Notes under the pieces: generated by a model
Seen by the model: only the letters and a program-made list of their open reading frames with translations
Told to the model about the DNA's origin: nothing
Databases searched by the model: none
In this document: positions 7,388 through 15,651 of the stretch, piece after piece
Layout: every line of letters begins with the position of its first letter
How positions within the stretch are numbered: position 1 is the first letter of the stretch
Assembly: GCF_034651555.1 (NCBI RefSeq)
Contig: NZ_JAYEEQ010000007.1
Coordinates: 112,292 to 176,291, forward strand
Length of the DNA: 64,000 nt
Direction of reading: 5' to 3'
Origin: Aurantibrevibacter litoralis
GTDB taxonomy: Bacteria; Bacteroidota; Bacteroidia; Flavobacteriales; Flavobacteriaceae
Position numbers and translations under genes: made by a program

Positions 7388-9322
7388 TTAATCGGAACTA
7401 ACATCGCCCAAAATAACTTCTTTTTCAATATAACCACCACGGGTAGATAGCACTTTTAATTTTCCTTTAGCACCCGAAATACCATTTAATTGCACCTCGA
7501 AGCTCGCTTCTTTCGACTCCCCGGGATTGGTGTAGCCTAAATAAAGTGTTTTGTCGAATAGGGCAGGGGAGGTGATTTTTATTTTAGCTGTGGAACCACC
7601 TTTTGCGAGGTCTTTGTCAAATTCTAATTGTAAGCGGTCTTCTTGTACTATTTTTACAAGTTGTGCCTGTTTCAGTGCTACAGGAAGTTTTCCGGTGTTG
7701 GTTATTTTTACCTGAATGGTATAGGTGTTTTTATCTTTCTTTTTGATAGCTAGGTTGTCCAGAGTAATTTGGGGTAAATCGAACGCCATGGCTAAATTGA
7801 ATAGAGCCTGTTTTTTTGCCCAATTTTCCAGTTGCCAAGGAGGTCCGTTTTGACCAAAGAATTTAGGATGAAATCCTCCCAGTTCAACGTTACCTAAGGT
7901 GGGATGATCAAAGGCTTCCCATTCCCTGAAGCCTTTACCGTCATTTTCGGCATCGTCCCATTGCAGGGCGTCATAATCGTCATATTCCCCATCGTTGTTA
8001 TAATCTTTCATGGCACCATTATTCCATAGTTCGTCGCCATACCAAATTGCTCCAAGATAGAAATACCCAAAATCAGGCCCATGGCCAAATAATGGACTTG
8101 GTTTGGAAGGATCACCGGTGTATCGATTAATTTTAAAACGGGTGTTATAGGTTTCATACACATCGCCGGCCCAGGGATATCCGGTAAAACTCAATCCAAT
8201 TTTGTCGTATTTTTTATAGAGTTCCAAATCTTCCGGATACATTCTATCGGTGCTTTTGGATGTGGATGGTGGTCGCAGATGCATAGGGATCCGTGTATCC
8301 ATAGAATTGGCTACGGAGATATTGGGATGTGTTAACATCCACATGACCACCGATTTGGATTCGGGTTCGCTTAGAGGATACGCTCCGGCACCATTTTGAG
8401 TGTAGCCTCTGCCGGTAAGATCGCCACCCTTATCTGGTCGCCAATTTTCAAGATAATTCCGATGTAAATCCAGTCCGCCAATACCATCTTCGTTGTACTT
8501 TCCATCGCCGTCATTGTCAATACCTTCAGTATGAACGATCCAGTCTCCGCCTTCAGGCACTCGTTTCATTAACCGACCCGAAGGGTCTCTTGGGTCTAAA
8601 ATATGAGTTGCCTCTTCACTTTCATTTGGTTTTCTGCGAATCTGATAAATAATACCATCACCATCTAAATCTTCAGCCTCATCTTCGTCGAATAAGCTAT
8701 CATTATCATTGTCGTGAGGCCTTACGGTGCTACGATTCATCTGTGCAGTGTGCAAGTATAAATTAGATCCGTCGGGATTGTTTTGCGGACGTAGATAAAT
8801 GGTTTTAGTATCTATAAGCTCGGTAATTTTTTTATCTTTTCCGTAGTTTTCCAGCAGATGCTGCGTGAGCCATAACACGGACTCGCTTCCGGTTATTTCC
8901 CCACTGTGTCGTCCTCCTTCAAAAAAAGCAGCCGGTTTATCAGTATCTTTCCCTGTTTTTTTGTTGGTGATGGTCATTTGTAATATGGGTCTGCCTTCAA
9001 AACTTTCGGCAACTTGATAAAGATCTACAATCTCTGGGTATTTTTCTGCCCAATGCCGATACCAATAGTACATCACATCTACGGTATGGTAGGTGTCAAA
9101 TGTAAGCTTTTCACTGGGTAAATAGGTGACTTCCGGGTGCTTGTGTTGCTTAAAAAAGCTGACCCCATGCCGCTCGCCTTTTACAGTATACCAAAGACTG
9201 TCTTTGTCAGATTCTGGCCAAACAGGAGTGTTTAGGGGGCGATACCCTTGCGCCATGAGGAGCGCACCGAAAAAGAATGCACCTATTGAAAAACGTAAAG
9301 ACTGAAAGCAAGTTTTGCGCAT
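7388..9322 (-). CDS. Secreted M14-family zinc carboxypeptidase
   Basis: The protein has 644 residues with a signal peptide (residues 1-25). The M14 zinc-ligand motif is visible as GGRHSGE (His and Glu ligands), with the substrate-side motif DLHRNYLENW in place of the usual DLNRNF. Acidic calcium-type stretches (DNDNDSLFDEDE, GIDNDGDGKYNEDG, YNNDGEYDDYD) interrupt the catalytic domain. The last ~130 residues look like an Ig-like beta domain. It should hydrolyse C-terminal residues from peptides outside the cytoplasm. The third zinc ligand and the catalytic Glu were not assigned with certainty. Confidence 0.85.
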   Translation of the reverse strand: MRKTCFQSLRFSIGAFFFGALLMAQGYRPLNTPVWPESDKDSLWYTVKGERHGVSFFKQHKHPEVTYLPSEKLTFDTYHTVDVMYYWYRHWAEKYPEIVDLYQVAESFEGRPILQMTITNKKTGKDTDKPAAFFEGGRHSGEITGSESVLWLTQHLLENYGKDKKITELIDTKTIYLRPQNNPDGSNLYLHTAQMNRSTVRPHDNDNDSLFDEDEAEDLDGDGIIYQIRRKPNESEEATHILDPRDPSGRLMKRVPEGGDWIVHTEGIDNDGDGKYNEDGIGGLDLHRNYLENWRPDKGGDLTGRGYTQNGAGAYPLSEPESKSVVMWMLTHPNISVANSMDTRIPMHLRPPSTSKSTDRMYPEDLELYKKYDKIGLSFTGYPWAGDVYETYNTRFKINRYTGDPSKPSPLFGHGPDFGYFYLGAIWYGDELWNNGAMKDYNNDGEYDDYDALQWDDAENDGKGFREWEAFDHPTLGNVELGGFHPKFFGQNGPPWQLENWAKKQALFNLAMAFDLPQITLDNLAIKKKDKNTYTIQVKITNTGKLPVALKQAQLVKIVQEDRLQLEFDKDLAKGGSTAKIKITSPALFDKTLYLGYTNPGESKEASFEVQLNGISGAKGKLKVLSTRGGYIEKEVILGDVSSD

Positions 9323-9441
9323 GAATCCGAATTTTATGTGTTTAGTTTTAAAAGTACGGAATTTGAATTAATTACAGAAATGGGCTTTCAACAAAACCCG
9401 GTACGATACACAATTGCTACACATCTGGCAAGAGCTACAAC

Positions 9442-9482
9442 AAAAAAAGCATCTCCAAGTGTAACCTTAGACATGCTTTTTT
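9442..9482 (-). terminator. Putative intrinsic terminator
   Basis: AAAAAAGCAT (from 9443) pairs with ATGCTTTTTT (9473-9482), with a loop of about 20 bases. It lies 20 bases past the stop of the minus-strand gene at 9502. The stem is AT-rich and the loop is long, so it is only a moderate candidate. Confidence 0.45.
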
Positions 9483-9501
9483 AAGGAAGGTTGCTAAAGT
9501 T

Positions 9502-10065
9502 CTAAATCAGTTGTGTTTTTAAATCGGCAAATACCGGTTCCAGTTCCACATGCAGTGCATCACCAAATTTGCTCACCATAATGTAGGCTGTAATGGTGTA
9601 GACAATTTCTACAATTTGTTGCTCGGTCCAGTGTGCTTTTAATCTTTTCCATAAATCTTCGCTTACTCTGTTGGCATCGTCGCGAATTTGTAGTGTTAGA
9701 TCTAAGATTGCCCTTTCCCCCTCATTAAAATGCGGACTGGTTTGGTACGTAAGTCCTTTTAAATCGGCTACTTTTTCATCGGGAATACCCAATCGTCTGG
9801 ATACTACTTCGTGTTGCGTAACACAGTACTCGCACTCATTTTCGAGAGTCGATTTTAGGATGACCAACTCCTTAGTTTTCCAATCTACATACCCATCCTG
9901 AAGGATTTCCATAATAAAATCGGTCATAGGAATACACAGATTGGGCACTACACCCCAAGCTTTGAAAATGTTCAATAACATTTCAAAACGTTCGGTTGAT
10001 TTGGTGTAGCTTGCCTGCAATTCGGGTGAGGCTTCTTCAAATTCTACTAATTTTACGCGTGCCAT
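9502..10065 (-). CDS. AhpD-like / carboxymuconolactone decarboxylase family protein
   Basis: The protein has 187 residues. The alkylhydroperoxidase signature is clear: NECEYCVTQHEVVSRRLG with the CxxC pair and the following His. This family usually uses the CxxC as a thiol peroxidase or redox site; the substrate is unknown here. A TetR-family regulator lies 47 bases upstream on the same strand, so the two probably form a small operon in which the regulator controls this enzyme. Confidence 0.85.
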   Translation of the reverse strand: MARVKLVEFEEASPELQASYTKSTERFEMLLNIFKAWGVVPNLCIPMTDFIMEILQDGYVDWKTKELVILKSTLENECEYCVTQHEVVSRRLGIPDEKVADLKGLTYQTSPHFNEGERAILDLTLQIRDDANRVSEDLWKRLKAHWTEQQIVEIVYTITAYIMVSKFGDALHVELEPVFADLKTQLI

Positions 10066-10112
10066 ATAATTGTTTTTAAAAGTTACTATTTAATGTGGTT
10101 GACGTGGAATGG

Positions 10113-10691
10113 TCATTGAATCGATTTCATGGCAACATCTACAAAATCTTGCAATTGGGATTCGTCCAAAATTTTGGTGGTAACGGCCAATCCTTCGGTA
10201 CAACCTACAAGATAATTGGCATAGCGAACAACATCGGCGTTTTGGCTGAGTTCGCCACGTTCCTTACTTTTATGGAGTAGTTGCAGAAAGGCATCCTTTA
10301 ACATTGTAAAAAATAATTGCAGGGCCCGGCGCACCTCTTTGTCCGTTGTCCCCATGTCCATCGCCGTATTAGCCATCAAACATCCATTGGGTGTTTTACC
10401 CGTCTTTACGGACTGTATAAAGGCATTGAAAAAATGACGTATATCTTCTAAAGCACCTTCCGACTGCACTAAATGAGATAGAAAAATGGATTTAATTTGA
10501 AATTTATAGTGGTCTAAGACTTTTAAAAAAAGGCCTTTTTTACTTCCAAAAGTAGCGTAAATAGAGAACTGATTAATACCCATGTCCGTTTCCAATTGAC
10601 GCACCGAAGTGCCTTCATACCCGTGCAACCAAAAAGTATGCATGGCCTTTTGGATCACCTCGTGTTCTTCAAATTGTTTTTTTCGCGGCAT
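10113..10691 (-). CDS. TetR/AcrR family transcriptional regulator
   Basis: The protein has 192 residues. The N-terminal helix-turn-helix reads AMHTFWLHGYEGTSVRQLE followed by INQFSIYATFGSKKGLF, the standard TetR DNA-binding pattern. The C-terminal ligand domain includes TPNGCLMANTAMDMG. I placed the start at ATG 10691 (MPRKKQF); an upstream ATG at 10736 would add 15 unlikely residues. It probably represses its own operon with the AhpD-like gene. Confidence 0.85.
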   Translation of the reverse strand: MPRKKQFEEHEVIQKAMHTFWLHGYEGTSVRQLETDMGINQFSIYATFGSKKGLFLKVLDHYKFQIKSIFLSHLVQSEGALEDIRHFFNAFIQSVKTGKTPNGCLMANTAMDMGTTDKEVRRALQLFFTMLKDAFLQLLHKSKERGELSQNADVVRYANYLVGCTEGLAVTTKILDESQLQDFVDVAMKSIQ

Positions 10692-10736
10692 GATCAAATC
10701 TAAGCATTCGCTTTGATAAATGCAAGAAATTAACAT

Positions 10737-11110
10737 TTCTTATTTAGAGCACAACGGAACCTGATTTTGGTTTTTGGCAATTTGCCTCATAGCCCACGGT
10801 TTAAACCGTGGGCTATGGAATATAAACGCAACTATTTTTAATGGATTTAACCATTTATAAAGACTAGTTTAAAAAACCTTACATTTCGTTGGTTCCTTAT
10901 GTGAAGACTAAAATTTTATATACGTACAATATCTCTTAGTGGTTCTACTATAGACATCGCAAATTTTAGATGTAGTAAGCCTAGAAGCAACTAAATGATA
11001 GGGTTGAATATTTTCCTGACTTGTTAAAGCAACACGAAAAAAGACCACGAAAACAGTTGATTAACTTCTAAGTGGATTTAAAAATTACCGGGTACCTAAA
11101 ATTGAAAGGT
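10737..11110. other. Gene-free interval of about 370 bp
   Basis: No reading frame of interest is visible. It holds the 30-bp perfect palindrome described separately and otherwise AT-rich sequence, presumably the promoter of the TetR operon at its left side. Confidence 0.6.
10788..10817. repeat. Perfect 30-bp palindrome (REP-like)
   Basis: CATAGCCCACGGTTT is followed directly by its exact reverse complement. It stands alone between two minus-strand genes. There is no T-run beside it, so it is not a typical terminator. Palindromes of this kind are seen as REP elements mobilised by RAYT transposases in Bacteroidota, but no transposase is adjacent here. Confidence 0.7.
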
Positions 11111-12310
11111 TTAGTTTTCTGCAATACCAAATAATCGCATCAAGGTTAGCCTCAATTTAAGTAACTGTTCTTTACATAGTACCAAAGTGAAGTGATACCA
11201 AGGCTCGACTAAAATCCAACTTTGTTTTAGCGCCAAGGAGATATGCCCTTTCAGGGTGTCTTTGTTTTTTTCAAATTGCAATGCGCTATAGGTGCTAAGT
11301 ACAATAAAAACGAAGGCACCCGGAATTACGAAGGAAGGGGATAAGGAGTGGTTAAAGAATCGATATAACCCTAATCCGGTGAAACTACCATACAGCAACA
11401 TAAAATGGATCACGTAGATAGAAAGCGTGCTTTGCCCTATTTTTAGCAAAGTACGGTTCATTAACAAGCGGTTAAGTAGCATAAATACTGCAAAGACGAT
11501 CAGCACGTTGCCTAAGCGAATAAAGAGGTAGTTGTTGTAATACACCTCAGAAAATAGGCTTAGTCCTGTAATTTGGGACAGTCCCAAAAAGAATCCCGAA
11601 GAATAATAGATAAGAAGACCACCAAGTGCACTAAAGCCGGCAATAGCAGCTGGATACAGATAACGATACTCTTTATATTTTGTAAAACCTAAGGATAAGA
11701 AGGCGCCAAAACTGGCGTAACCAAACCAAGGAATTATGGTAAATACAGAGCCATTGGCCTTTGTAAAATAATTGGCAATTAACTGAGGCAAATACGAATG
11801 AGAAAAAGTCTTGTAAAAAGGTTCTAAAACAAATAACACTATAGTGATACCAACTAACACAATCGGAAAAAGGGATTTATTCTTCCTAGTAATAGTTAAG
11901 ACATATAGCGCTACTATTCCTAAAATTGAGAGACCAATACAATGCAAGACATCAACTAAATAAAAGGCATTATAAAGCTGCCCTTGCAGCAGTCCGGTAA
12001 AGTTTAAACGGAGTAAGTACCCAATAAAAAGCAACTGAAGTCCTCTTTTAATACCCTTTTCTACTCTTGGGTTATCCATTCCTATTTTATCGCCTTTTAC
12101 CAACAAATAAGTAAAAATAAAACCCGAAACCGTAAAGAAAACAGGAGCCGTAATACCTCTAAAGTATTTCCAAATGGCAAAGGTAAGATTGGTATTATCC
12201 CTAAAGGCATTATCTAAAAGACCATCTACAAAATGCCCTTGAAGCATCATTAGGATGGCCCAAGCTCTCATGGCATCGATAAAATATAATCGGTAATTGG
12301 TTCGCTCCAT
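11111..12310 (-). CDS. Multi-spanning membrane acyltransferase (HGSNAT/DUF1624-like)
   Basis: The protein has 399 residues and about ten hydrophobic segments. The N-terminus carries the family pattern FIDAMRAWAILMMLQGHFVD, with a likely catalytic His in the first helix, and TAPVFFTVSGFIFTYLL. Relatives (heparan-alpha-glucosaminide N-acetyltransferase-like and acyltransferase-3-like proteins) move acetyl groups across the membrane to sugars. The substrate is not indicated. It is divergent from the FMN reductase at 12427. Confidence 0.75.
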   Translation of the reverse strand: MERTNYRLYFIDAMRAWAILMMLQGHFVDGLLDNAFRDNTNLTFAIWKYFRGITAPVFFTVSGFIFTYLLVKGDKIGMDNPRVEKGIKRGLQLLFIGYLLRLNFTGLLQGQLYNAFYLVDVLHCIGLSILGIVALYVLTITRKNKSLFPIVLVGITIVLFVLEPFYKTFSHSYLPQLIANYFTKANGSVFTIIPWFGYASFGAFLSLGFTKYKEYRYLYPAAIAGFSALGGLLIYYSSGFFLGLSQITGLSLFSEVYYNNYLFIRLGNVLIVFAVFMLLNRLLMNRTLLKIGQSTLSIYVIHFMLLYGSFTGLGLYRFFNHSLSPSFVIPGAFVFIVLSTYSALQFEKNKDTLKGHISLALKQSWILVEPWYHFTLVLCKEQLLKLRLTLMRLFGIAEN

Positions 12311-12426
12311 AGTGAAAATAAACTACCCTATATACTTGTTTAACAGTCTTTTTGGATGTTTGAAGCCGCAAAATTAATCAAAATCGCTGGAAATCAATCT
12401 TTTTTGGGTTATTTTCGTTAAATATT

Positions 12427-12978
12427 ATGATACCTCAGTCCATGGCACACATTCTTGCTTTTGCCGGAAGTAATTCTTTAACTTCCATAAACTATAAACT
12501 GTTAAAATTCACTACAACGTTACTTCAGCCACATCAGGTAAAACGTAAAGATATGGCTCAATTTTCGGTGCCTATGTACAGTGCAGATGTCGAAAAAAAT
12601 GAGGGTTTTCCTGAGGTTATTGTTGCTCTTAAAGAGGATATTACAGCCGCTAGTGCTTTGGTACTTTCTGTAAATGAGCACAATGGAAATCCGTCGGCCT
12701 ATTTTAAAAATGTAGTGGATTGGCTTTCGAGATTAGATAAAAATTTCTTGGAGGGAAAACCGATTTTTTTAATGGCCACTTCTCCCGGAAAACAAGGAGG
12801 GTCCAATGCTTTGGAAGTCGCAAAAAAGATGTTAACCCATTTTGGCGCACGAATTGTTACCACTTTTTCATTACCTTCCTTTAACACCAATTTTGACCCC
12901 GATAAAGGCATTATAGATCGTACATTAGCACATGAGCACAAAAGAGGGGTAGCCCTATTTCTTACAAATATAACATAG
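12427..12978 (+). CDS. NADPH-dependent FMN reductase family oxidoreductase
   Basis: The protein has 183 residues with a flavodoxin-like fold. The phosphate loop reads AFAGSNSLTSINYKLL, and VLSVNEHNGNPSAYFKNVVDW is the typical flavin-contact segment (usually P-x-Y-N/H-x-S/G-x-P). GAR near residue 143 matches the family. An internal ATG at 12442 (MAHILAFAGSN) is an equally plausible start. The next gene begins five bases after the stop, so it is probably cotranscribed with pabB. Confidence 0.85.
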   Translation: MIPQSMAHILAFAGSNSLTSINYKLLKFTTTLLQPHQVKRKDMAQFSVPMYSADVEKNEGFPEVIVALKEDITAASALVLSVNEHNGNPSAYFKNVVDWLSRLDKNFLEGKPIFLMATSPGKQGGSNALEVAKKMLTHFGARIVTTFSLPSFNTNFDPDKGIIDRTLAHEHKRGVALFLTNIT

Positions 12979-12982
12979 TGGT

Positions 12983-14293
12983 TTGCGGGTTATTGGTTCC
13001 TTTGCGGTAGATGATATTGATAAGTTTAAACAGCAATTGCTACGCTGGAGTACGCAATTTACCCATGTAGTTTGGTTAGATAGTAACAGCCATAAAGACA
13101 ACTATAGTTCGTTTGATGCCCTTTTAGCTGCCGATGCCGAGAGCTATAGTTTGGCAGAAGCGCAAGGTGGATTTACCCAGCTAGAGGCCTACAAAAATAG
13201 GGTCAACGATTGGATTTTTGGCTATCTCACCTATGATCTTAAAAATGATTTGGAAGCACTTACTTCAAAAAATTTCGACGGTCTTCAATTTCCGAGCCTC
13301 TGCTTTTTTCAGCCCAAACGACTTATACTTCTAAAAGGGAATACGGTTATTTTTCAGTATTTGAAAGACGATACAATAGAGATAGTACGGGATTTTAAAG
13401 CTATTTGTGGTATCGAGGTTATGGATACCCAACCAAACAAGAAAAAACAACCTGCGAAGGCCATTAAAATTAAGCTGAGAATTTTTAAAGAGGAGTACTT
13501 TAAAAGAGTAGAAAAAATTCTTGCTCATATTCATAGAGGCGATATTTATGAGCTTACCTTTTGCCAAGAATTTTATGCCGAGAATACGGCAATAGATCCT
13601 TTGAAAACATTTAAAAAATTAAACGCCATTTCCCAGACACCTATGGCGAGTTATGTAAAAATAAATCAGCATTTTGTGCTTTGTGCTTCACCGGAGCGGT
13701 ATTTAAAAAAAAAGCACGACTTAGTGCTATCTCAACCTATAAAAGGAACTGCTAGGAGGAGTGATAACCTCATGCAAGATCGCATAATGAAGCGCACCTT
13801 AGAGTCCGATCTTAAAGAGCGTACAGAAAATATCATGATTGTAGATTTGGTGCGTCACGATTTTTCTAAAAGTGCCTTAAAGGGAAGCGTAAAAGTAGAT
13901 GAGCTCTGCACCGTACGTACCTATAAACAAGTGCACCAAATGGTTTCTACTGTTTCCGCTATAGTATCACCTCAAATAAATCCAATAGACATACTAAAAC
14001 ACACATTTCCCATGGGAAGCATGACCGGAGCGCCAAAAATTTCGGCAATGCAAATTATTGAAGCTCAGGAATCTTTTAAAAGGGGATTATACAGTGGGGC
14101 AATCGGCTATTTTAGCCCGGAAGGCGATTTTGATTTTAATGTAGTTATCCGAAGTATATTGTATAATGCCGCTACAAAATATGTATCCTTTTCGGTAGGA
14201 AGTGCCATAACAGCCATGGCTTCGCCGGAAAAAGAATACGAAGAATGCTTGCTAAAAGCCAAGGCCATGCGCGAAGTGCTCGAGAATGAATAG
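12983..14293 (+). CDS. pabB: Aminodeoxychorismate synthase component I (chorismate-binding enzyme)
   Basis: The protein has 436 residues. The C-terminal chorismate-binding domain is complete: GDIYELTFCQEF, FVLCASPERYL, QPIKGTARR, ENIMIVDLVRHD and FPMGSMTGAPK. It makes aminodeoxychorismate for folate. No in-frame ATG or GTG exists between the upstream in-frame stop and the start of homology, so TTG at 12983 is the likely initiator. Anthranilate or isochorismate synthase are alternatives, but length and position favour PabB. Confidence 0.85.
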   Translation: MRVIGSFAVDDIDKFKQQLLRWSTQFTHVVWLDSNSHKDNYSSFDALLAADAESYSLAEAQGGFTQLEAYKNRVNDWIFGYLTYDLKNDLEALTSKNFDGLQFPSLCFFQPKRLILLKGNTVIFQYLKDDTIEIVRDFKAICGIEVMDTQPNKKKQPAKAIKIKLRIFKEEYFKRVEKILAHIHRGDIYELTFCQEFYAENTAIDPLKTFKKLNAISQTPMASYVKINQHFVLCASPERYLKKKHDLVLSQPIKGTARRSDNLMQDRIMKRTLESDLKERTENIMIVDLVRHDFSKSALKGSVKVDELCTVRTYKQVHQMVSTVSAIVSPQINPIDILKHTFPMGSMTGAPKISAMQIIEAQESFKRGLYSGAIGYFSPEGDFDFNVVIRSILYNAATKYVSFSVGSAITAMASPEKEYEECLLKAKAMREVLENE

Positions 14294-14331
14294 CGCTGTC
14301 TTTACCCCGATAAATTACAACCAACTTTACG

Positions 14332-14339
14332 TACTTTTG
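14332..14339 (+). promoter_or_regulatory. Candidate Bacteroidota -7 box (TACTTTTG)
   Basis: It fits the Bacteroidota -7 consensus TAnnTTTG. It ends only five bases before the GTG start of tilS, so transcription would begin at or next to the initiation codon. A clear -33 element was not found. Confidence 0.3.
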
Positions 14340-14343
14340 TAGC

Positions 14344-15651
14344 GTGACGGAAGAATTTGAAAACCATATACAATCGCAATTTCCGGAATTGCAAGAAAAC
14401 ACCTTTCTGTTAGCCTGTAGCGGGGGTATAGATAGTGTGGTGTTGGCTCATTTGTGCGCTAAAATGCACTTAAAATTTGCGATTGCACATTGCAATTTTG
14501 GATTAAGAGACTCCGAAAGCAATGCCGATGAGGCATTTGTAAAAACTTTAGCAAAGAATCTAACTACGCCAATTTATGTAACACATTGCAATACAGTTGA
14601 GTATATGCAACAAAACAAGGTCTCTGTGATGGTGGCTGCCCGCGAATTGCGCTACGCCTGGTTCTACAAAATCATGGAAGAACATGGATTTAAAACATTG
14701 GTTACGGCTCATCAAGCCGATGATGATCTGGAGACCTTTCTCATTAATTTGTCGCGAGGCACGGGAATTCAGGGACTAATAGGAATACCGCAGCGCACGG
14801 CACGTATTAGTCGCCCGCTGCTAAAATTTTCAAGAGCAGCAATTGCAGCCTATGCCAAGGCGCATCATATTTCTTGGCGGGAAGATAGCAGTAATGACAA
14901 AACGGTCTATGTAAGAAACAAAATAAGGCACGAAATTATTCCAAACCTTAAAGAACTACATCCGAGCTTTTTGGAGAATGTGGACAAAACCCGGCATTAT
15001 TTAGTTCAGACGCACATCATTGTAGAAAAACATATACAAGATCTTCGAAATGCGCTTTGGCAAATTGAGGCTCACTGTGTTAAAATTTCCATTGCGTCCT
15101 TAGAAAAATTAGAACCTTTGGATGCGTATATTTACCAACTTTTTAAACCGTACGGGTTCACGGCATGGAAGGATGTTATTGGTCTTCTAAGTAGCAGTAG
15201 TGGTAAAGAAGTACATTCCAAAACCCATCGTTTAATTAGAGACCGGCATGTGCTACTCTTAGCAGAAATTAAGCCTGTACAAAATCAAATCTATTATGTA
15301 GAAGAAGGACAATCTCATGTAGAATTCCCTGTAAAACTTCAAATTTCTGAAGTAGCGTCTTTACATAATTTTTCCGATGATACACTTTATGTAGATCAAA
15401 AAGCGTTAAAGTATCCCCTGTCTGTAAGAAAATGGCAAAGAGGCGACTATTTTTATCCTCATGGAATGCGTCATAAAAAGAAGCTTTCCAAATTTTTTAA
15501 GGATGAAAAATTTAGTGTTTTTGATAAAGAACGGCAGTGGCTTTTGTGCTCAGAAAACAAAATTGTTTGGATTATAGGACGCCGTAGTGATGATCGTTTT
15601 AAGGTTACAAAAGACACGTTAAAAATTATGAAAATTACCTGTATAGAATGA
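14344..15651 (+). CDS. tilS: tRNA(Ile) lysidine synthetase
   Basis: The protein has 435 residues. The PP-loop ATP-binding motif reads ACSGGIDSVVL (residues 22-32), followed by AHCNFGLR and TAHQADDDLETFLINLSRGTG, all diagnostic for TilS. The C-terminal substrate-binding domain is present (RKWQRGDYFYPHGM). The enzyme modifies the wobble cytidine of the AUA-reading tRNA and is essential. The start is GTG at 14344. It overlaps the next gene by four bases (ATGA). Confidence 0.95.
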   Translation: MTEEFENHIQSQFPELQENTFLLACSGGIDSVVLAHLCAKMHLKFAIAHCNFGLRDSESNADEAFVKTLAKNLTTPIYVTHCNTVEYMQQNKVSVMVAARELRYAWFYKIMEEHGFKTLVTAHQADDDLETFLINLSRGTGIQGLIGIPQRTARISRPLLKFSRAAIAAYAKAHHISWREDSSNDKTVYVRNKIRHEIIPNLKELHPSFLENVDKTRHYLVQTHIIVEKHIQDLRNALWQIEAHCVKISIASLEKLEPLDAYIYQLFKPYGFTAWKDVIGLLSSSSGKEVHSKTHRLIRDRHVLLLAEIKPVQNQIYYVEEGQSHVEFPVKLQISEVASLHNFSDDTLYVDQKALKYPLSVRKWQRGDYFYPHGMRHKKKLSKFFKDEKFSVFDKERQWLLCSENKIVWIIGRRSDDRFKVTKDTLKIMKITCIE

